Position numbers and translations under genes: made by a program
Assembly (NCBI RefSeq): GCF_002915175.1
Contig: NZ_NXEJ01000010.1
Span: 62,001 to 126,000 of the forward strand
DNA from: Agrobacterium rosae
GTDB lineage: Bacteria > Pseudomonadota > Alphaproteobacteria > Rhizobiales > Rhizobiaceae
DNA: 64,000 nt
Direction: 5' to 3'
Shown: piece by piece, positions 46,709 to 56,025 of the stretch
How positions within the stretch are numbered: the stretch's first letter is position 1
How the letters are laid out: every line of letters begins with the position of its first letter
The notes under the pieces: generated by a model
Told to the model about the DNA's origin: nothing
Seen by the model: the letters and a program-made list of their open reading frames with translations, nothing else
Databases searched by the model: none

Positions 46709-48090
46709 GAACTAGTGACCCTCGGCAGGGTCATGGTGATCGACGTGCCTGATCCGATAGCAGAGACAATCGTCAATCTTCCGCCCAGTCCTGCGGCCCG
46801 CTCCTCAAGACCGGCCAGACCGAGGCCGTCCTCATCATCACGCCTGACAAAACCGATACCGTTATCCCGGACACCAATAGTGATTTCGCCATTCGTTTCG
46901 GTGGCGGAAACAGCGATCTCGACGGCCTGCGCATGCCGGGTGGCGTTGCTCAAGGCTTCCTGAAGGAAACGATAGATACAGATTTTCATTGCCTGGGATG
47001 AGACCTCCAGCGGAGCGATATCCGATTGTATAGATCGACCCGAGTGCTTTTCGTGTGTAGTAATCAACCGGCGAACCACGTCTTCACCGGAAAGCCCTTC
47101 AAGCTCTGGCAGGTTCAGTCCTCGACAGATACCCCTGATTTCTCTGACGGCTTCATCGATGGAATGTTGCACCATGGCTTCGTCGTCATCTCTTGCCCGT
47201 CCGGTGCGGATAGCCTCCAGCCGTAACGCTGCAAATCCTAGCAGCTGAGCCGGGCCATCGTGCAGCTCAGCAGATATCCTGCGAAGATATCGCTCGTTCA
47301 GTGCGGCCGTGCGCTGCGTTGCCTGATCGACACGTTGGCGCAAATCTCTGTTCACCTCTAGCATCCGCGACAACTCCGTGACCTGCACATGCAGAGATCG
47401 TTTCTGCGCCTCGATCAAATGGCTGCCTTTTGCGACGATACCGAACAGCAACACCAACATGCCTGCGGTTACCCCGGCCACCACCAGCCAGCTCTCATAG
47501 CGGACGTTGTCCAGCTCCGACATCAGATCGGCAGAGCGCTCATAAAATTCCGCGACCGCGATAACCCGGCCGGACACCGCGTCACGAATGGGGCTGTGGA
47601 TTTCTAGCAGCACCTGGCCACTGCGCTTTTCTTCTTCATGTTCCTCACCTTCCAGATCATCGAAAGCGGCATGAACCGTGCCATTGAACGCAGTAGAAAG
47701 CCCAAGCGACCCTTCAAAGGTCTTACCAATCAACCCTGGTTCGCTGCTGAAGACGACCCTGTTGTCTCTGCCCCATATTTTGAAGGAAAACAGTTCACCT
47801 CTTAGAGGCCCCTGGTTGAGTGTGTCGAGAATTTTGCCGCGCGCATCATCGCTCAAAGATGAGCTGGTCGCCAGTTCCTGTGTCAATGGCGAGACGATGC
47901 CCGAAACATAGAGGGCAGTGCCGCTCGCCATGTTCCTAACGGCCGCACTCTCGATCTTCGATGTTACCCATAGCCCGATCAGGATCATACCCAATAACAG
48001 AACGATCATACCCGCAAAGGCAAATTGCCACGCAAGCGTTGGGCGACGGCCAGACAAACTAACAAACTCGCGCCCAGCAAAATATCCCAT
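46705..48090 (-). CDS. membrane histidine kinase of the NarX/HisKA_3 type
   Basis: 461 residues from ATG 48090 (MGYFAGREFVSLSGRRPTLA). Two membrane helices (about 22-43 and 205-228) enclose a periplasmic sensor of about 160 residues. The dimerisation domain contains the His motif RISAELHDGPAQLLGFAALR, and the HATPase part has SNATRHAQAVEIAVSAT and IGVRDNGIGF. The frame is open to 48264, but the upstream part does not look natural. It works with the overlapping response regulator; signal unknown. Confidence 0.9.
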   Translation of the reverse strand: MGYFAGREFVSLSGRRPTLAWQFAFAGMIVLLLGMILIGLWVTSKIESAAVRNMASGTALYVSGIVSPLTQELATSSSLSDDARGKILDTLNQGPLRGELFSFKIWGRDNRVVFSSEPGLIGKTFEGSLGLSTAFNGTVHAAFDDLEGEEHEEEKRSGQVLLEIHSPIRDAVSGRVIAVAEFYERSADLMSELDNVRYESWLVVAGVTAGMLVLLFGIVAKGSHLIEAQKRSLHVQVTELSRMLEVNRDLRQRVDQATQRTAALNERYLRRISAELHDGPAQLLGFAALRLEAIRTGRARDDDEAMVQHSIDEAVREIRGICRGLNLPELEGLSGEDVVRRLITTHEKHSGRSIQSDIAPLEVSSQAMKICIYRFLQEALSNATRHAQAVEIAVSATETNGEITIGVRDNGIGFVRRDDEDGLGLAGLEERAAGLGGRLTIVSAIGSGTSITMTLPRVTSS

Positions 48091-48666
48091 AATCGTTCCG
48101 AACCCGCAGCTTATATCATCGACAGTTCGTTCCTGAAGAACACCGATTGCAAGTAAACCGTAGTTTTTATGTACTATGACGGTCCTATTGCAACCCAAAG
48201 CCATCAGGGGCTTTTGCTTACGAAGGCCAGGGTGGTCGTGACAATGCCTGATAGGCGCTCCCATAACACGGCCGGACAGGCGTGAAGAAGTTTACAATCG
48301 CCTCGGAGAGAAAACAAAAGCCCTCTACGACGTTTTTGCTTTCCCTTGCAAGGCAGTTTCATTTCTCCAGCGATGTTCTAATTTATTTCCAGCTTGCTGC
48401 GTTCGTTAGGATTACAGCCTGCAGGGTACATTCCACGCTTTTGATGGGATCAGAACCATCGACAACATAATCTGGCTTAGCTTGGCCGCTAGTTTGTTGA
48501 AACCCTTTGGCATGAGCCGCTACTATTAAGCTGCTACCTCCAGTGCTTAAAGGCCGTCTCGCGCGACCTGTTGGATCCAGTGTTGCTATCGGCAAAACCT
48601 GCAAAAGCGGAGTTTGCAGCGGATGGCGTGAAGCTCCATAGTCGAGACAAGGAAAGGAGATATACG
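48091..48666. other. 576 bases without a supported gene
   Basis: Contains the start region of the kinase gene and, at the right, a strong RBS (AAGGAAAGGAG) for the gene at 48667. A minus-strand frame (48383-48802) is open but has no start signal or family. Confidence 0.4.
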
Positions 48667-48840
48667 ATGCTTTTGAAGAAGTACCGCGAAAACAAGGATG
48701 CCCTGAAGAAGATTGGCCGGGAAGCTCTTGCCGAGAGCCGTCGCAGGGGTTTGTCGATCTCCGCCAAGGACGAGCAGAACGAGGCAAAGGATCGGTCGGC
48801 AAGCGGGCGCACGGATCACGCCCCGGCGACAGTGAGGTAG
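48667..48840 (+). CDS. small gene upstream of a zeta-like toxin, possible antitoxin remnant
   Basis: 57 residues from ATG 48667 with a very strong RBS (AAGGAAAGGAG). The sequence is basic and helical (MLLKKYRENKDALKKIGREA; ESRRRGLSISAKDEQNEAKD). It ends 19 bases before the toxin-like gene. The position and size suggest the antitoxin partner, perhaps cut short, but no antitoxin family is recognised. Confidence 0.5.
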   Translation: MLLKKYRENKDALKKIGREALAESRRRGLSISAKDEQNEAKDRSASGRTDHAPATVR

Positions 48841-48859
48841 TAGTCGCTTCAGGCCGGAA

Positions 48860-49501
48860 TTGTCATGCATCCTCCTTGCAGGGTCGAATGGCTCCCGCAA
48901 GTCTTCCGTGTTCACGAAGCTCGATCTTGAAGGTGTCTGGATCAACGCTGATAAAATCGCCAAGGCGATTCCCTCGGACTGCAATGGCAGATCGACCGAC
49001 ATGCAGGCTGGCAGTGCCGCACTCATGAAAATTGGCGAGATGAAAAGAACCCGGCAAAGCTTTATCTTCGAGACGACACTGAGCAGCCAGCAATCAATAC
49101 GGTTGATGCAGGAAGCAAAGCAGGCTGGGTTCACAGTAGGACTGTATTACGTCGCCCCGGATTCCGTTGAGACGAATGTCGAGCGCGTTAGGCAGCGTGT
49201 CCTCAAGGGCGGTCATGACATTCCTGAAGAAAACATCCGCAGGCATAAAGGATCGCTGATGAAGCTGACCGAGGCCCTGAGGATCGCGGATGAAGTCCCG
49301 CTGATCGATAACAGCAGCCTGGAACCTCATGAGGTCATCGCGATCAGCTCCGGGGTGGTCCAGTCGTTCGACATCGACGACAGTCAAGAGCTGCACGTTC
49401 AGATGACCGCCAAGGTCTGCGAGGCTTACGATCTCGTCCGCGTGCAGGAGGGCTTCCGATCTACGCACAAGGGCAACAAGGCACTGGAGAAACATGGTTA
49501 G
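48860..49501 (+). CDS. zeta-toxin-like P-loop kinase with altered Walker A motif
   Basis: 213 residues from a TTG start at 48860 (no better start is in frame). It resembles zeta-family kinases: ILLAGSNGSRKSSV at the P-loop, INADKIAKAIP, FIFETTLSSQQSIRLMQ, and RQRVLKGGHDIPEENIRRHK. Active zeta toxins phosphorylate UDP-N-acetylglucosamine and block wall synthesis. The P-loop reads G-S-N-G-S-R-K-S-S where G-x-N-G-x-G-K-S/T is expected; the Gly-to-Arg change probably weakens nucleotide binding, so the protein may be inactive. Confidence 0.75.
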   Translation: MSCILLAGSNGSRKSSVFTKLDLEGVWINADKIAKAIPSDCNGRSTDMQAGSAALMKIGEMKRTRQSFIFETTLSSQQSIRLMQEAKQAGFTVGLYYVAPDSVETNVERVRQRVLKGGHDIPEENIRRHKGSLMKLTEALRIADEVPLIDNSSLEPHEVIAISSGVVQSFDIDDSQELHVQMTAKVCEAYDLVRVQEGFRSTHKGNKALEKHG

Positions 49502-49741
49502 AAGCGTTTCAGCATTCAATGCCTGCTGGCAAAAATGAGCGATGACCATCTCTTGGGAAATTGGGCGTTTTTCACGCAAACGCTCTTCATCACAGTGCTG
49601 TCCCAAGTACAGCCGAACGCATGAGGTCGTACGCAGTCCTTTGACGAGGAAGGGAAAATAACTCTTACGGCATGCGGTCTCGGGCAACGTCGACCATTCG
49701 CTTACCACAGTAGACTGTCGTCTTTTCACACCGCCGTCGCT

Positions 49742-50511
49742 TTATGAAGCTAGTGCAATCGCTTTTCCGGTTTGTGGATGGACAATCACATGCATCGAAA
49801 TTCCATAGATACGCTTCAATTCTTCCGTTGTCATAATTTTTTCCGGCGCTCCCCGCGCTATAAGCCTGCCGGAATGCAGGGCAATGATATCGTCACAGAA
49901 GCGAGCTGCCATGTTGACGTCGTGCAGAACCAAGACAATAGAAATCCCCTTCTCTCTGGATAGCGTTTGGATGAGTGACAGGACTTCGATCTGATGGGCA
50001 ATGTCGAGCGCCGAGATTGGCTCATCGAGCAACAGACACTCCACATCCTGCGCCACAAGCATCGCGAGCCACACACGTTGATGTTCGCCGCCCGACAGCG
50101 TGTCGGCCAGCCGCTCCTTCAGCGCTCCAGTATCGGTCAGAGCTATGGCTTGCTCGACCTTATCACGATCAGTCGTTCCAAACTGTCCAAGTGCTCCATG
50201 CCATGGGTATCGACCCAGTGCCACGAGTTCTTTGACCAACATTCCCGACGTCGCCGGCATATGTTGCGGCAGATAGGCAATCTTGCGTGCCAGCGGACGC
50301 CCGCCCCAATTCTCAAGGGGCTTTCCTTGAAACAGCAACCGGCCTGCGGTTGGTTTGACTTGATGGGCCAGAAGTTTCAGCAGGGTGGATTTCCCGGAAC
50401 CGTTGTGGCCGATCAGTCCGATCGTTTTTCCCTGCTGTAATCGAGCGTGAGAGTGTCAAGCAGCGTATTATCACCCACACGCAAACTGACCTCTGCCAAT
50501 TCGAAACTCAT
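49742..50511 (-). pseudogene. fhuC: ferric hydroxamate transporter ATPase FhuC, frameshifted near the N-terminus
   Basis: From ATG 50511 the first frame gives MSFELAEVSLRVGDNTLLDT and stops soon after 50430. The P-loop region (QGKTIGLIGHNGSGKSTLLK) and all the rest (GGRPLARKIAYLPQHMPATS; TLSGGEHQRVWLAMLVAQ; LLLDEPISALDIAHQIE) are in another frame that stays open to 49742. One base lost near 50440 explains it. Repairing it gives a normal FhuC of about 256 residues, so a sequencing error or slippage should be considered. In the present sequence a protein starting inside at 50338 would lack the P-loop. Confidence 0.75.
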
Positions 50512-50545
50512 CTTACATGTTCCTGCCTGTTGAAACGCTGGTTCG

Positions 50546-52555
50546 TCATCCTCGTTCGTTTCGCTGAATGAGCCAAAGAAGCAGTGGCCCACCTATGAAT
50601 GCGGCCAGCAGCCCTGGCGACATTGGCCACGGCCAAATCAGATTGCGCCCTAACCAGTCGCAAAACACCATCAGCAAGCCGCCAAGCAAAGCGCATCCAA
50701 CGAGGGAGTCTGCGACCCGACGAAATCCGATCATCTTTGCAAGATGCGGCACCATGAGGCCAATAAAGCTCAATGGACCGATGACGATTGTGGCGGCAGC
50801 AGTTGCGATCGAGGCCGTCACCAGCACCAACGCGCGGGATGTCTTCATCGGCACACCGAGGCTGGTAGCAGTCGGATCACCTAGAGAGGACACCTCCAGC
50901 CAACGATGGCACAGGACGCCAGATATGAGCGTAAGGATTGCGACCACGCTTACAGCAAGCGCCTCGTCAAGGCTAACACCGCCCGTAGACCCGGCAAACC
51001 AGCTTAACAGAGCGGCAGCTTTCGGGCCGCCGCCAGCGAGCACAAGAACCAACAGCGAATTCATCGTGCTGCCGAGACCGACGCCGATCAGCAGGGTTCG
51101 TTCGGGATGGAAGGCGTTGCGCCAAGAAAGAAGCACGACGAGGCCCAGCACGAAGACGGCACCGACCGAGGCCACAGCGAATTTCGACCAGATGCTGGCT
51201 GCAGGCAGCAGGATGATGGCAAAGGCCAAACCAAGACCGGCGCCATGGCCGATCCCTAGCAGATCGGGACTGGCAAGAGGATTGCGCAAACTGCGCTGAA
51301 GAATAAACCCGGAGATTGCCAGACATGCGCCTGCACCAACGGAGGCAAGAACGCGTGGCAGACGCCAATTCACGGCTGGCTCCATATCGGAAAGCGTAGC
51401 GACCTGCCATCCCATTTGTGACTGCCCGACAAAGAACGCCATGATCGTCACGGCGATGAGGAGGACGGCCAGAATTCCTGTCAACTGTGCGGTGGACCGG
51501 ATTTTGATCGATGACTGTATAGGCGCGATGTCATGATGCGGCAGCGATGGCTTACGATTACGCAGAGCAAGAGAAACAAGCAAAGGCCCGGTTAAAAGCC
51601 CGGCTCCGGCTCCCACTGGAATATCGCCAGCATATTGCGACAGAAGGCGCACGAGTTGATCCGCAAGCAGCAACAGCACGGCACCAGTTACGGCAGACCG
51701 CAAAAGTCTGGTATTGTTGTTCGGCCAGAGCGTCCTTGCCAGCGCGGGCGCAGCCAGACCGATAAAGCCGATGATCCCGAAATTTGCCGTGACGAAAGCC
51801 GCAAGCATGGAGGCGCAGGCCAGAGCAACGATCTTCATCGTTGTTGATGACACACCGAGCGTCTTCGCCGTTCCATCCCCAAGCGAAAGAAGCGTCAACG
51901 GTCGCTGCATGAGGAAAACAGCGCCGGAGATGACAGCGACCTGTGGAAGCAACATGGTGAGGCCGCGCCAGCCGCTCTGTTGCAACGACCCGGCCTGCCA
52001 ACGCAGAAGATCGGTGAGGAAATCGTGATTGAACAAGACGAGAAGCGAATACAGAGCGCCGCAATATAAATTGACGACGACACCTGCCAGAATGAGAGTG
52101 TTGGAGGCCATGCCCCGCCCGAAAGCCACGCCGAGAACCATCATAAGCGCCAATCCGGCACCTGCCAGCGCAACGACTTCGGGGCCGGAGCGCCACAATG
52201 GCGGTGCGTAGAGGAGGCTGGCAGCCAAAGCCAGACCTGCACCGGACGAGACGCCGAGGAGACCCGGTTCGGCCAGTTGATTGTCAAGAACCTGCTGAAA
52301 GACGGTGCCACCAAGTCCAAGGGCGAAACCTGCGACAAGAGCCACGACTATGCGGGGCAGCAATCCATAATACACTAGCGCTTCAGATGGCGTTGAGATT
52401 TTGGCAGAGCTGAGAAACGCCCACCACTGCGCGGGTGGCAGGGAATGGCCAAGTCCGTTCAGGGCAAGTGCTGATGCCGTAATAGCGATGAGCAGAAAAA
52501 AGACCGTACCATTTCGTGGCAGGCTGTTGGATGCTGACGGTGTGCTCTTTATCAA
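50546..52555 (-). CDS. fhuB: ferric hydroxamate transporter permease FhuB (fused double permease)
   Basis: 669 residues from a TTG at 52555 that overlaps the fhuD stop (TTGA); the frame extends to 52612, but the overlap and E. coli FhuB size (660) favour this start. About 20 membrane helices in two homologous FecCD-type halves (GFALGLGGTVFQQVLDNQLA in the first and ISGFILQRSLRNPLASPDLL in the second, each with a conserved GIGHGAGLG/GVSSGAGLA-type loop). It moves ferric hydroxamate siderophores through the inner membrane. Confidence 0.92.
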   Translation of the reverse strand: MIKSTPSASNSLPRNGTVFFLLIAITASALALNGLGHSLPPAQWWAFLSSAKISTPSEALVYYGLLPRIVVALVAGFALGLGGTVFQQVLDNQLAEPGLLGVSSGAGLALAASLLYAPPLWRSGPEVVALAGAGLALMMVLGVAFGRGMASNTLILAGVVVNLYCGALYSLLVLFNHDFLTDLLRWQAGSLQQSGWRGLTMLLPQVAVISGAVFLMQRPLTLLSLGDGTAKTLGVSSTTMKIVALACASMLAAFVTANFGIIGFIGLAAPALARTLWPNNNTRLLRSAVTGAVLLLLADQLVRLLSQYAGDIPVGAGAGLLTGPLLVSLALRNRKPSLPHHDIAPIQSSIKIRSTAQLTGILAVLLIAVTIMAFFVGQSQMGWQVATLSDMEPAVNWRLPRVLASVGAGACLAISGFILQRSLRNPLASPDLLGIGHGAGLGLAFAIILLPAASIWSKFAVASVGAVFVLGLVVLLSWRNAFHPERTLLIGVGLGSTMNSLLVLVLAGGGPKAAALLSWFAGSTGGVSLDEALAVSVVAILTLISGVLCHRWLEVSSLGDPTATSLGVPMKTSRALVLVTASIATAAATIVIGPLSFIGLMVPHLAKMIGFRRVADSLVGCALLGGLLMVFCDWLGRNLIWPWPMSPGLLAAFIGGPLLLWLIQRNERG

Positions 52556-53430
52556 CCCGCTCCCTCCAGCACTGAGGTCATGGAAACCGCGAGGTGTAAG
52601 GCAGAAATACACCCGCCAAATGGATAAAACTGTCTAATCCAATAGGTTCGGCCTTGTCCGACAGCCGGAAGCGCCTGCCACAGGGCGCTTTTCTCCAGGC
52701 CTCTGGTCGTCTGCTGCCTCAATACCGGAATATCGATCAGAACGAAAATGTCCTCTTCCATTTCGAACAGCGCATCGAAACCGGTCTGGAATACGCCTGC
52801 TGCATTGACCGGCCCTTGCCATGCGTTCTCAAGTCCAAGCCTTCGCAGGACAGCATCTGGCAGGCTGCCTTTTCCGTAAACGACAACGCCTCGACCCGTC
52901 TGGTCTGGTAGCAGGACGCACACACGCCGGGACCGGCTGGGCAGTCGTGCACGCAACGCTGCAAAGTGCGTAATCCCTTGCGCTGCAATGGCATCCATTC
53001 GGGACGGCTCAACTCCTGCGGCCTTTCCGGCATGATGCAGAATGTCGATTGAGAGATCGTAGCGGTCTCCAGCGGCAATGTTCTCCGGAACGGTTTCTAC
53101 CCGGCCAATACGGGCGATATCTGGGGTCATGATGAGACTGGCACTGTTTATCAGGATCAGATCGGGCGCGATTTCGGCAAGAAGCTCGCGGTTGATCTCC
53201 CAGAATGGACCGATATCAAGAACATTATCCGAAAGCGGCAGCGGCATTCTCTGGCGGAAATATCCGGTGTCCGAAACAGCCGCTGGTGTAACGCCCAGAG
53301 CCAGTAAGGATTCTGCCGCTGCCCAGTCTATCGCAACGATGCGGGAAACATTGCCCGAGGCAAACGCATTGCTTCGCATTCCAATCAAGGAGACAAGCGA
53401 GAGAGCCAGAAAATGTCTACGCGACTGCAT
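52552..53430 (-). CDS. fhuD: periplasmic ferric hydroxamate-binding protein FhuD
   Basis: 292 residues from ATG 53430. The N-terminus has a Tat-like signal (SRRHFLALSLVSLIGMRSNA). The mature part is a class III binding protein with VSRIVAIDWAAAESLLALGV and LAEIAPDLILINS, the FhuD pattern. It takes ferric hydroxamates from FhuA and passes them to FhuB. The gene overlaps fhuB at its stop. The start of the open frame at 53490 would read through the upstream stop region and is less likely. Confidence 0.9.
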   Translation of the reverse strand: MQSRRHFLALSLVSLIGMRSNAFASGNVSRIVAIDWAAAESLLALGVTPAAVSDTGYFRQRMPLPLSDNVLDIGPFWEINRELLAEIAPDLILINSASLIMTPDIARIGRVETVPENIAAGDRYDLSIDILHHAGKAAGVEPSRMDAIAAQGITHFAALRARLPSRSRRVCVLLPDQTGRGVVVYGKGSLPDAVLRRLGLENAWQGPVNAAGVFQTGFDALFEMEEDIFVLIDIPVLRQQTTRGLEKSALWQALPAVGQGRTYWIRQFYPFGGCISALHLAVSMTSVLEGAG

Positions 53431-53486
53431 GGCGTATCCGGGCTGCGAACCGCCCGGAAACAAATTATTTGTTACAACCGGCGACC

Positions 53487-55907
53487 TCAAAAATTCACCT
53501 TGAGGCGACCGATAACACTACGGCGATCACCTTCATAGCAAGACATACTGTCTTCGCATGTCGTGTAATATTTCTTATCGAACACATTGGTGGCGTTGAG
53601 AGAAACGGTTGCGTTATCGCTCACCTTGTAGCTGGCTCCCAGATCGAGCAGGGTACGGCCATCCACCTTCACGGTGTTGGCGTTGTCACCGAAACTATCG
53701 CCGACATACCGTACACCACCACCGATCGACAGACCCTCCAGCACGCCGTCGTAAACGGTGTAGTTCAGCCAGGCGGAGGCCTGATGTTCAGGTACCAGAT
53801 AGGGTGTCTTGCCTACAAATCCTGAATTGTCCTTCGTAATCTCGGCATCTGTCCAGGTATAGGAGCTTGTCAGGTCCCAGCCATTTGCGATGCTGAACTT
53901 GCCTTCCAACTCCACACCGCGTGACTGCACTTCGCCGGTTGCGACAAAGAAATTAGTCAACGCGCCGGCACCGTCCCGCTCTGGCGTTAATACGTTCGAC
54001 TTGACGATATCAAACCATGCCACCGTAAACAGCGCATCGATGCCCACCGGTTCATATTTTACGCCGACTTCCCACTGGCGTCCGGTCGATGGGTCGAAGC
54101 CAGTACCGGAGGAAGAGACGCCGGTGTTTGGCACGAAGGATTCTGCGTAGCTGACATAGGGAACAAGGCCCCACGGCGTCTTATAGCTTAGCCCGGCCCG
54201 ACCGCTGAAATTGCCGACGTCAAGAGACGAATTCGTGCTTGAGAGTCGATTGTTCGTGTCGATGTCAACCCAATCGTAACGACCACCAATCGTTGCAATT
54301 AAGTTATCCGTCAGATTAATCCGGTCGTGCGCGTAAAGCCCGATCTGCTGATATTTTTCCTTGTAATTGGCGAATGCGGTGGTGGGCTGCGGAATGCCGA
54401 CGCCATAGACCGGGTTGTTCGGATTTAGCGAAGGAGCCGATCCGCTATAACGCTTCACATCGGCGTCCGAGCGCGCATAGTCCAGGCCCAGCAGCAGTTC
54501 ATGCGCAAAAGCTCCGGTGTCGAAGTTTGCCTGCGCCTGATTGTCTATCGTCAGCGCATCGAGGCTCTCATCAAAGCGGCGGGTGCCGCGGATTAGATTG
54601 CCGAAAGCATCCATTCCGGTGGCCAGAAGATTGTCGAGCTTGAATTCTGCGTGGCCGTAACGCAGGTTTTGACGAACGGTCCACGTGTCGCTGAAGCGGT
54701 GGGAAAACTCGTATCCGATCGTCCCCTGTTCCTGGACACTTTTGTTGAAGGTATGATCACCTATCAGCGTATTGGTCGGCGTGAACATCAGGACTGTGCC
54801 GCCACTCTTATCGCGCAGTGCCTGCCCAGTGACGGTGAGCGACGTGTCTGAATCCGGCGCCCATGTGACCGAAGGCGCGATCATCAGCCGGTCGTCGCCA
54901 ATATCGGTCCCATCGGAATACTGGAATTGCGTGTTGCTGTTCCGTGCAACGCCGGTCACCCGGTACATGACGGACTTGTCGTCATTAACCGGACCACCAA
55001 GATCGAACCCGACCTGTGCACGCTGGTTGCTACCATATTCAACCTCGACCTCGCGGACCGGTGTGTCTGTCGGCTTCTTCGAAATCTTGTTGACGATGCC
55101 GCCGGCATCGCTTTGACCGTAGAGCGAAGATGATGGACCTCGCAGTACTTCTACCGATTGAAGCTGATAAGGGTCGGTCCGGAAGAAGCTGTAACCGCTC
55201 GAAATCTGGCGCAGCCCGTCAAGATAGGAACTGGTGGACTGGGCGTTAAAACCGCGCATCATGATCCAGTCATAGCCTTTTGGATCAGGGCCATAGGTTT
55301 CGATCGTCACACCGGGGACATATCGTAGGATTTCGGAAACGGATTGCGCGTTCTGTGCGTCGATCTGTTTTCGACCTACAACGGAAATGGATTGTGGCAC
55401 TTCGACAAGAGGTGCATTCGTTTTTGTTCCGGAAGAGCTATTCGCCACCACGAAGCTGTTTACACCGTTTGTGGCTCCATCAACGATGATGGTCTCCAGC
55501 ACAGTCAATCCATCGATCGAGACATTCGCTCCCGAAGCAAGCGGCCCAGAAGCGGCGATCGCCACGGTCGTCGCATTCGGGAAGGAATATGTCAGGCCCG
55601 AACCCTTCAGAATGCTGGCAAGCGCGTGCTCGCGTGTCGCGTTTCCAGAAAAACCGGGCGACGATTTTCCAGCGGCAATTGATGCGAGATAGGTGATCTG
55701 AAGGCCTGTCTGGCGACCAAATGTCATCAGAGCTTGATTGAGCGGTCCGGCATTGATCGAGAAATTCGTCTGCGCCGCCGCCTGCGCGAATGCCGTCCTT
55801 GCCGTCACACCGATGCCCAAGCCGATACTGGTGCTCATCATCAGCGTGGTAATCAGCGCTTTGCGTTTGCCATTTGTTTTACGTCCGTTCCCCGACAACT
55901 GCACCAT
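53487..55907 (-). CDS. TonB-dependent siderophore receptor with N-terminal signalling (STN) domain
   Basis: 806 residues. Signal peptide to about residue 42, STN domain (about 45-115, FSINAGPLNQALMTFGRQTG), linker, plug (SVVGRKQIDAQNAQSVSEIL; DPYQLQSVEVLRGPSSSLYG), then the beta-barrel ending in a terminal Phe (RSVIGRLKVNF). The STN domain passes a ligand signal to the anti-sigma factor FecR. With fhuDBC downstream, a ferric hydroxamate such as ferrichrome or ferrioxamine is the likely ligand, so it could be called fhuA or foxA. Confidence 0.92.
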   Translation of the reverse strand: MVQLSGNGRKTNGKRKALITTLMMSTSIGLGIGVTARTAFAQAAAQTNFSINAGPLNQALMTFGRQTGLQITYLASIAAGKSSPGFSGNATREHALASILKGSGLTYSFPNATTVAIAASGPLASGANVSIDGLTVLETIIVDGATNGVNSFVVANSSSGTKTNAPLVEVPQSISVVGRKQIDAQNAQSVSEILRYVPGVTIETYGPDPKGYDWIMMRGFNAQSTSSYLDGLRQISSGYSFFRTDPYQLQSVEVLRGPSSSLYGQSDAGGIVNKISKKPTDTPVREVEVEYGSNQRAQVGFDLGGPVNDDKSVMYRVTGVARNSNTQFQYSDGTDIGDDRLMIAPSVTWAPDSDTSLTVTGQALRDKSGGTVLMFTPTNTLIGDHTFNKSVQEQGTIGYEFSHRFSDTWTVRQNLRYGHAEFKLDNLLATGMDAFGNLIRGTRRFDESLDALTIDNQAQANFDTGAFAHELLLGLDYARSDADVKRYSGSAPSLNPNNPVYGVGIPQPTTAFANYKEKYQQIGLYAHDRINLTDNLIATIGGRYDWVDIDTNNRLSSTNSSLDVGNFSGRAGLSYKTPWGLVPYVSYAESFVPNTGVSSSGTGFDPSTGRQWEVGVKYEPVGIDALFTVAWFDIVKSNVLTPERDGAGALTNFFVATGEVQSRGVELEGKFSIANGWDLTSSYTWTDAEITKDNSGFVGKTPYLVPEHQASAWLNYTVYDGVLEGLSIGGGVRYVGDSFGDNANTVKVDGRTLLDLGASYKVSDNATVSLNATNVFDKKYYTTCEDSMSCYEGDRRSVIGRLKVNF

Positions 55908-56025
55908 AGCCCCTATTCTCCTGCTCGATCGTGTTAAGGGGTGCGTGCCGTAAGCGTCGGTATCGTAACCCCTGTAGCTATTACAAACGGGGCTCCGATT
56001 TTTTCTCTTTTTTTCGGAATTATTT

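Noticed and set aside
48383-48802. Minus-strand 139-residue frame over the possible antitoxin gene
   Set aside because: No start signal or family; it is the complement of a gene with a very strong RBS.
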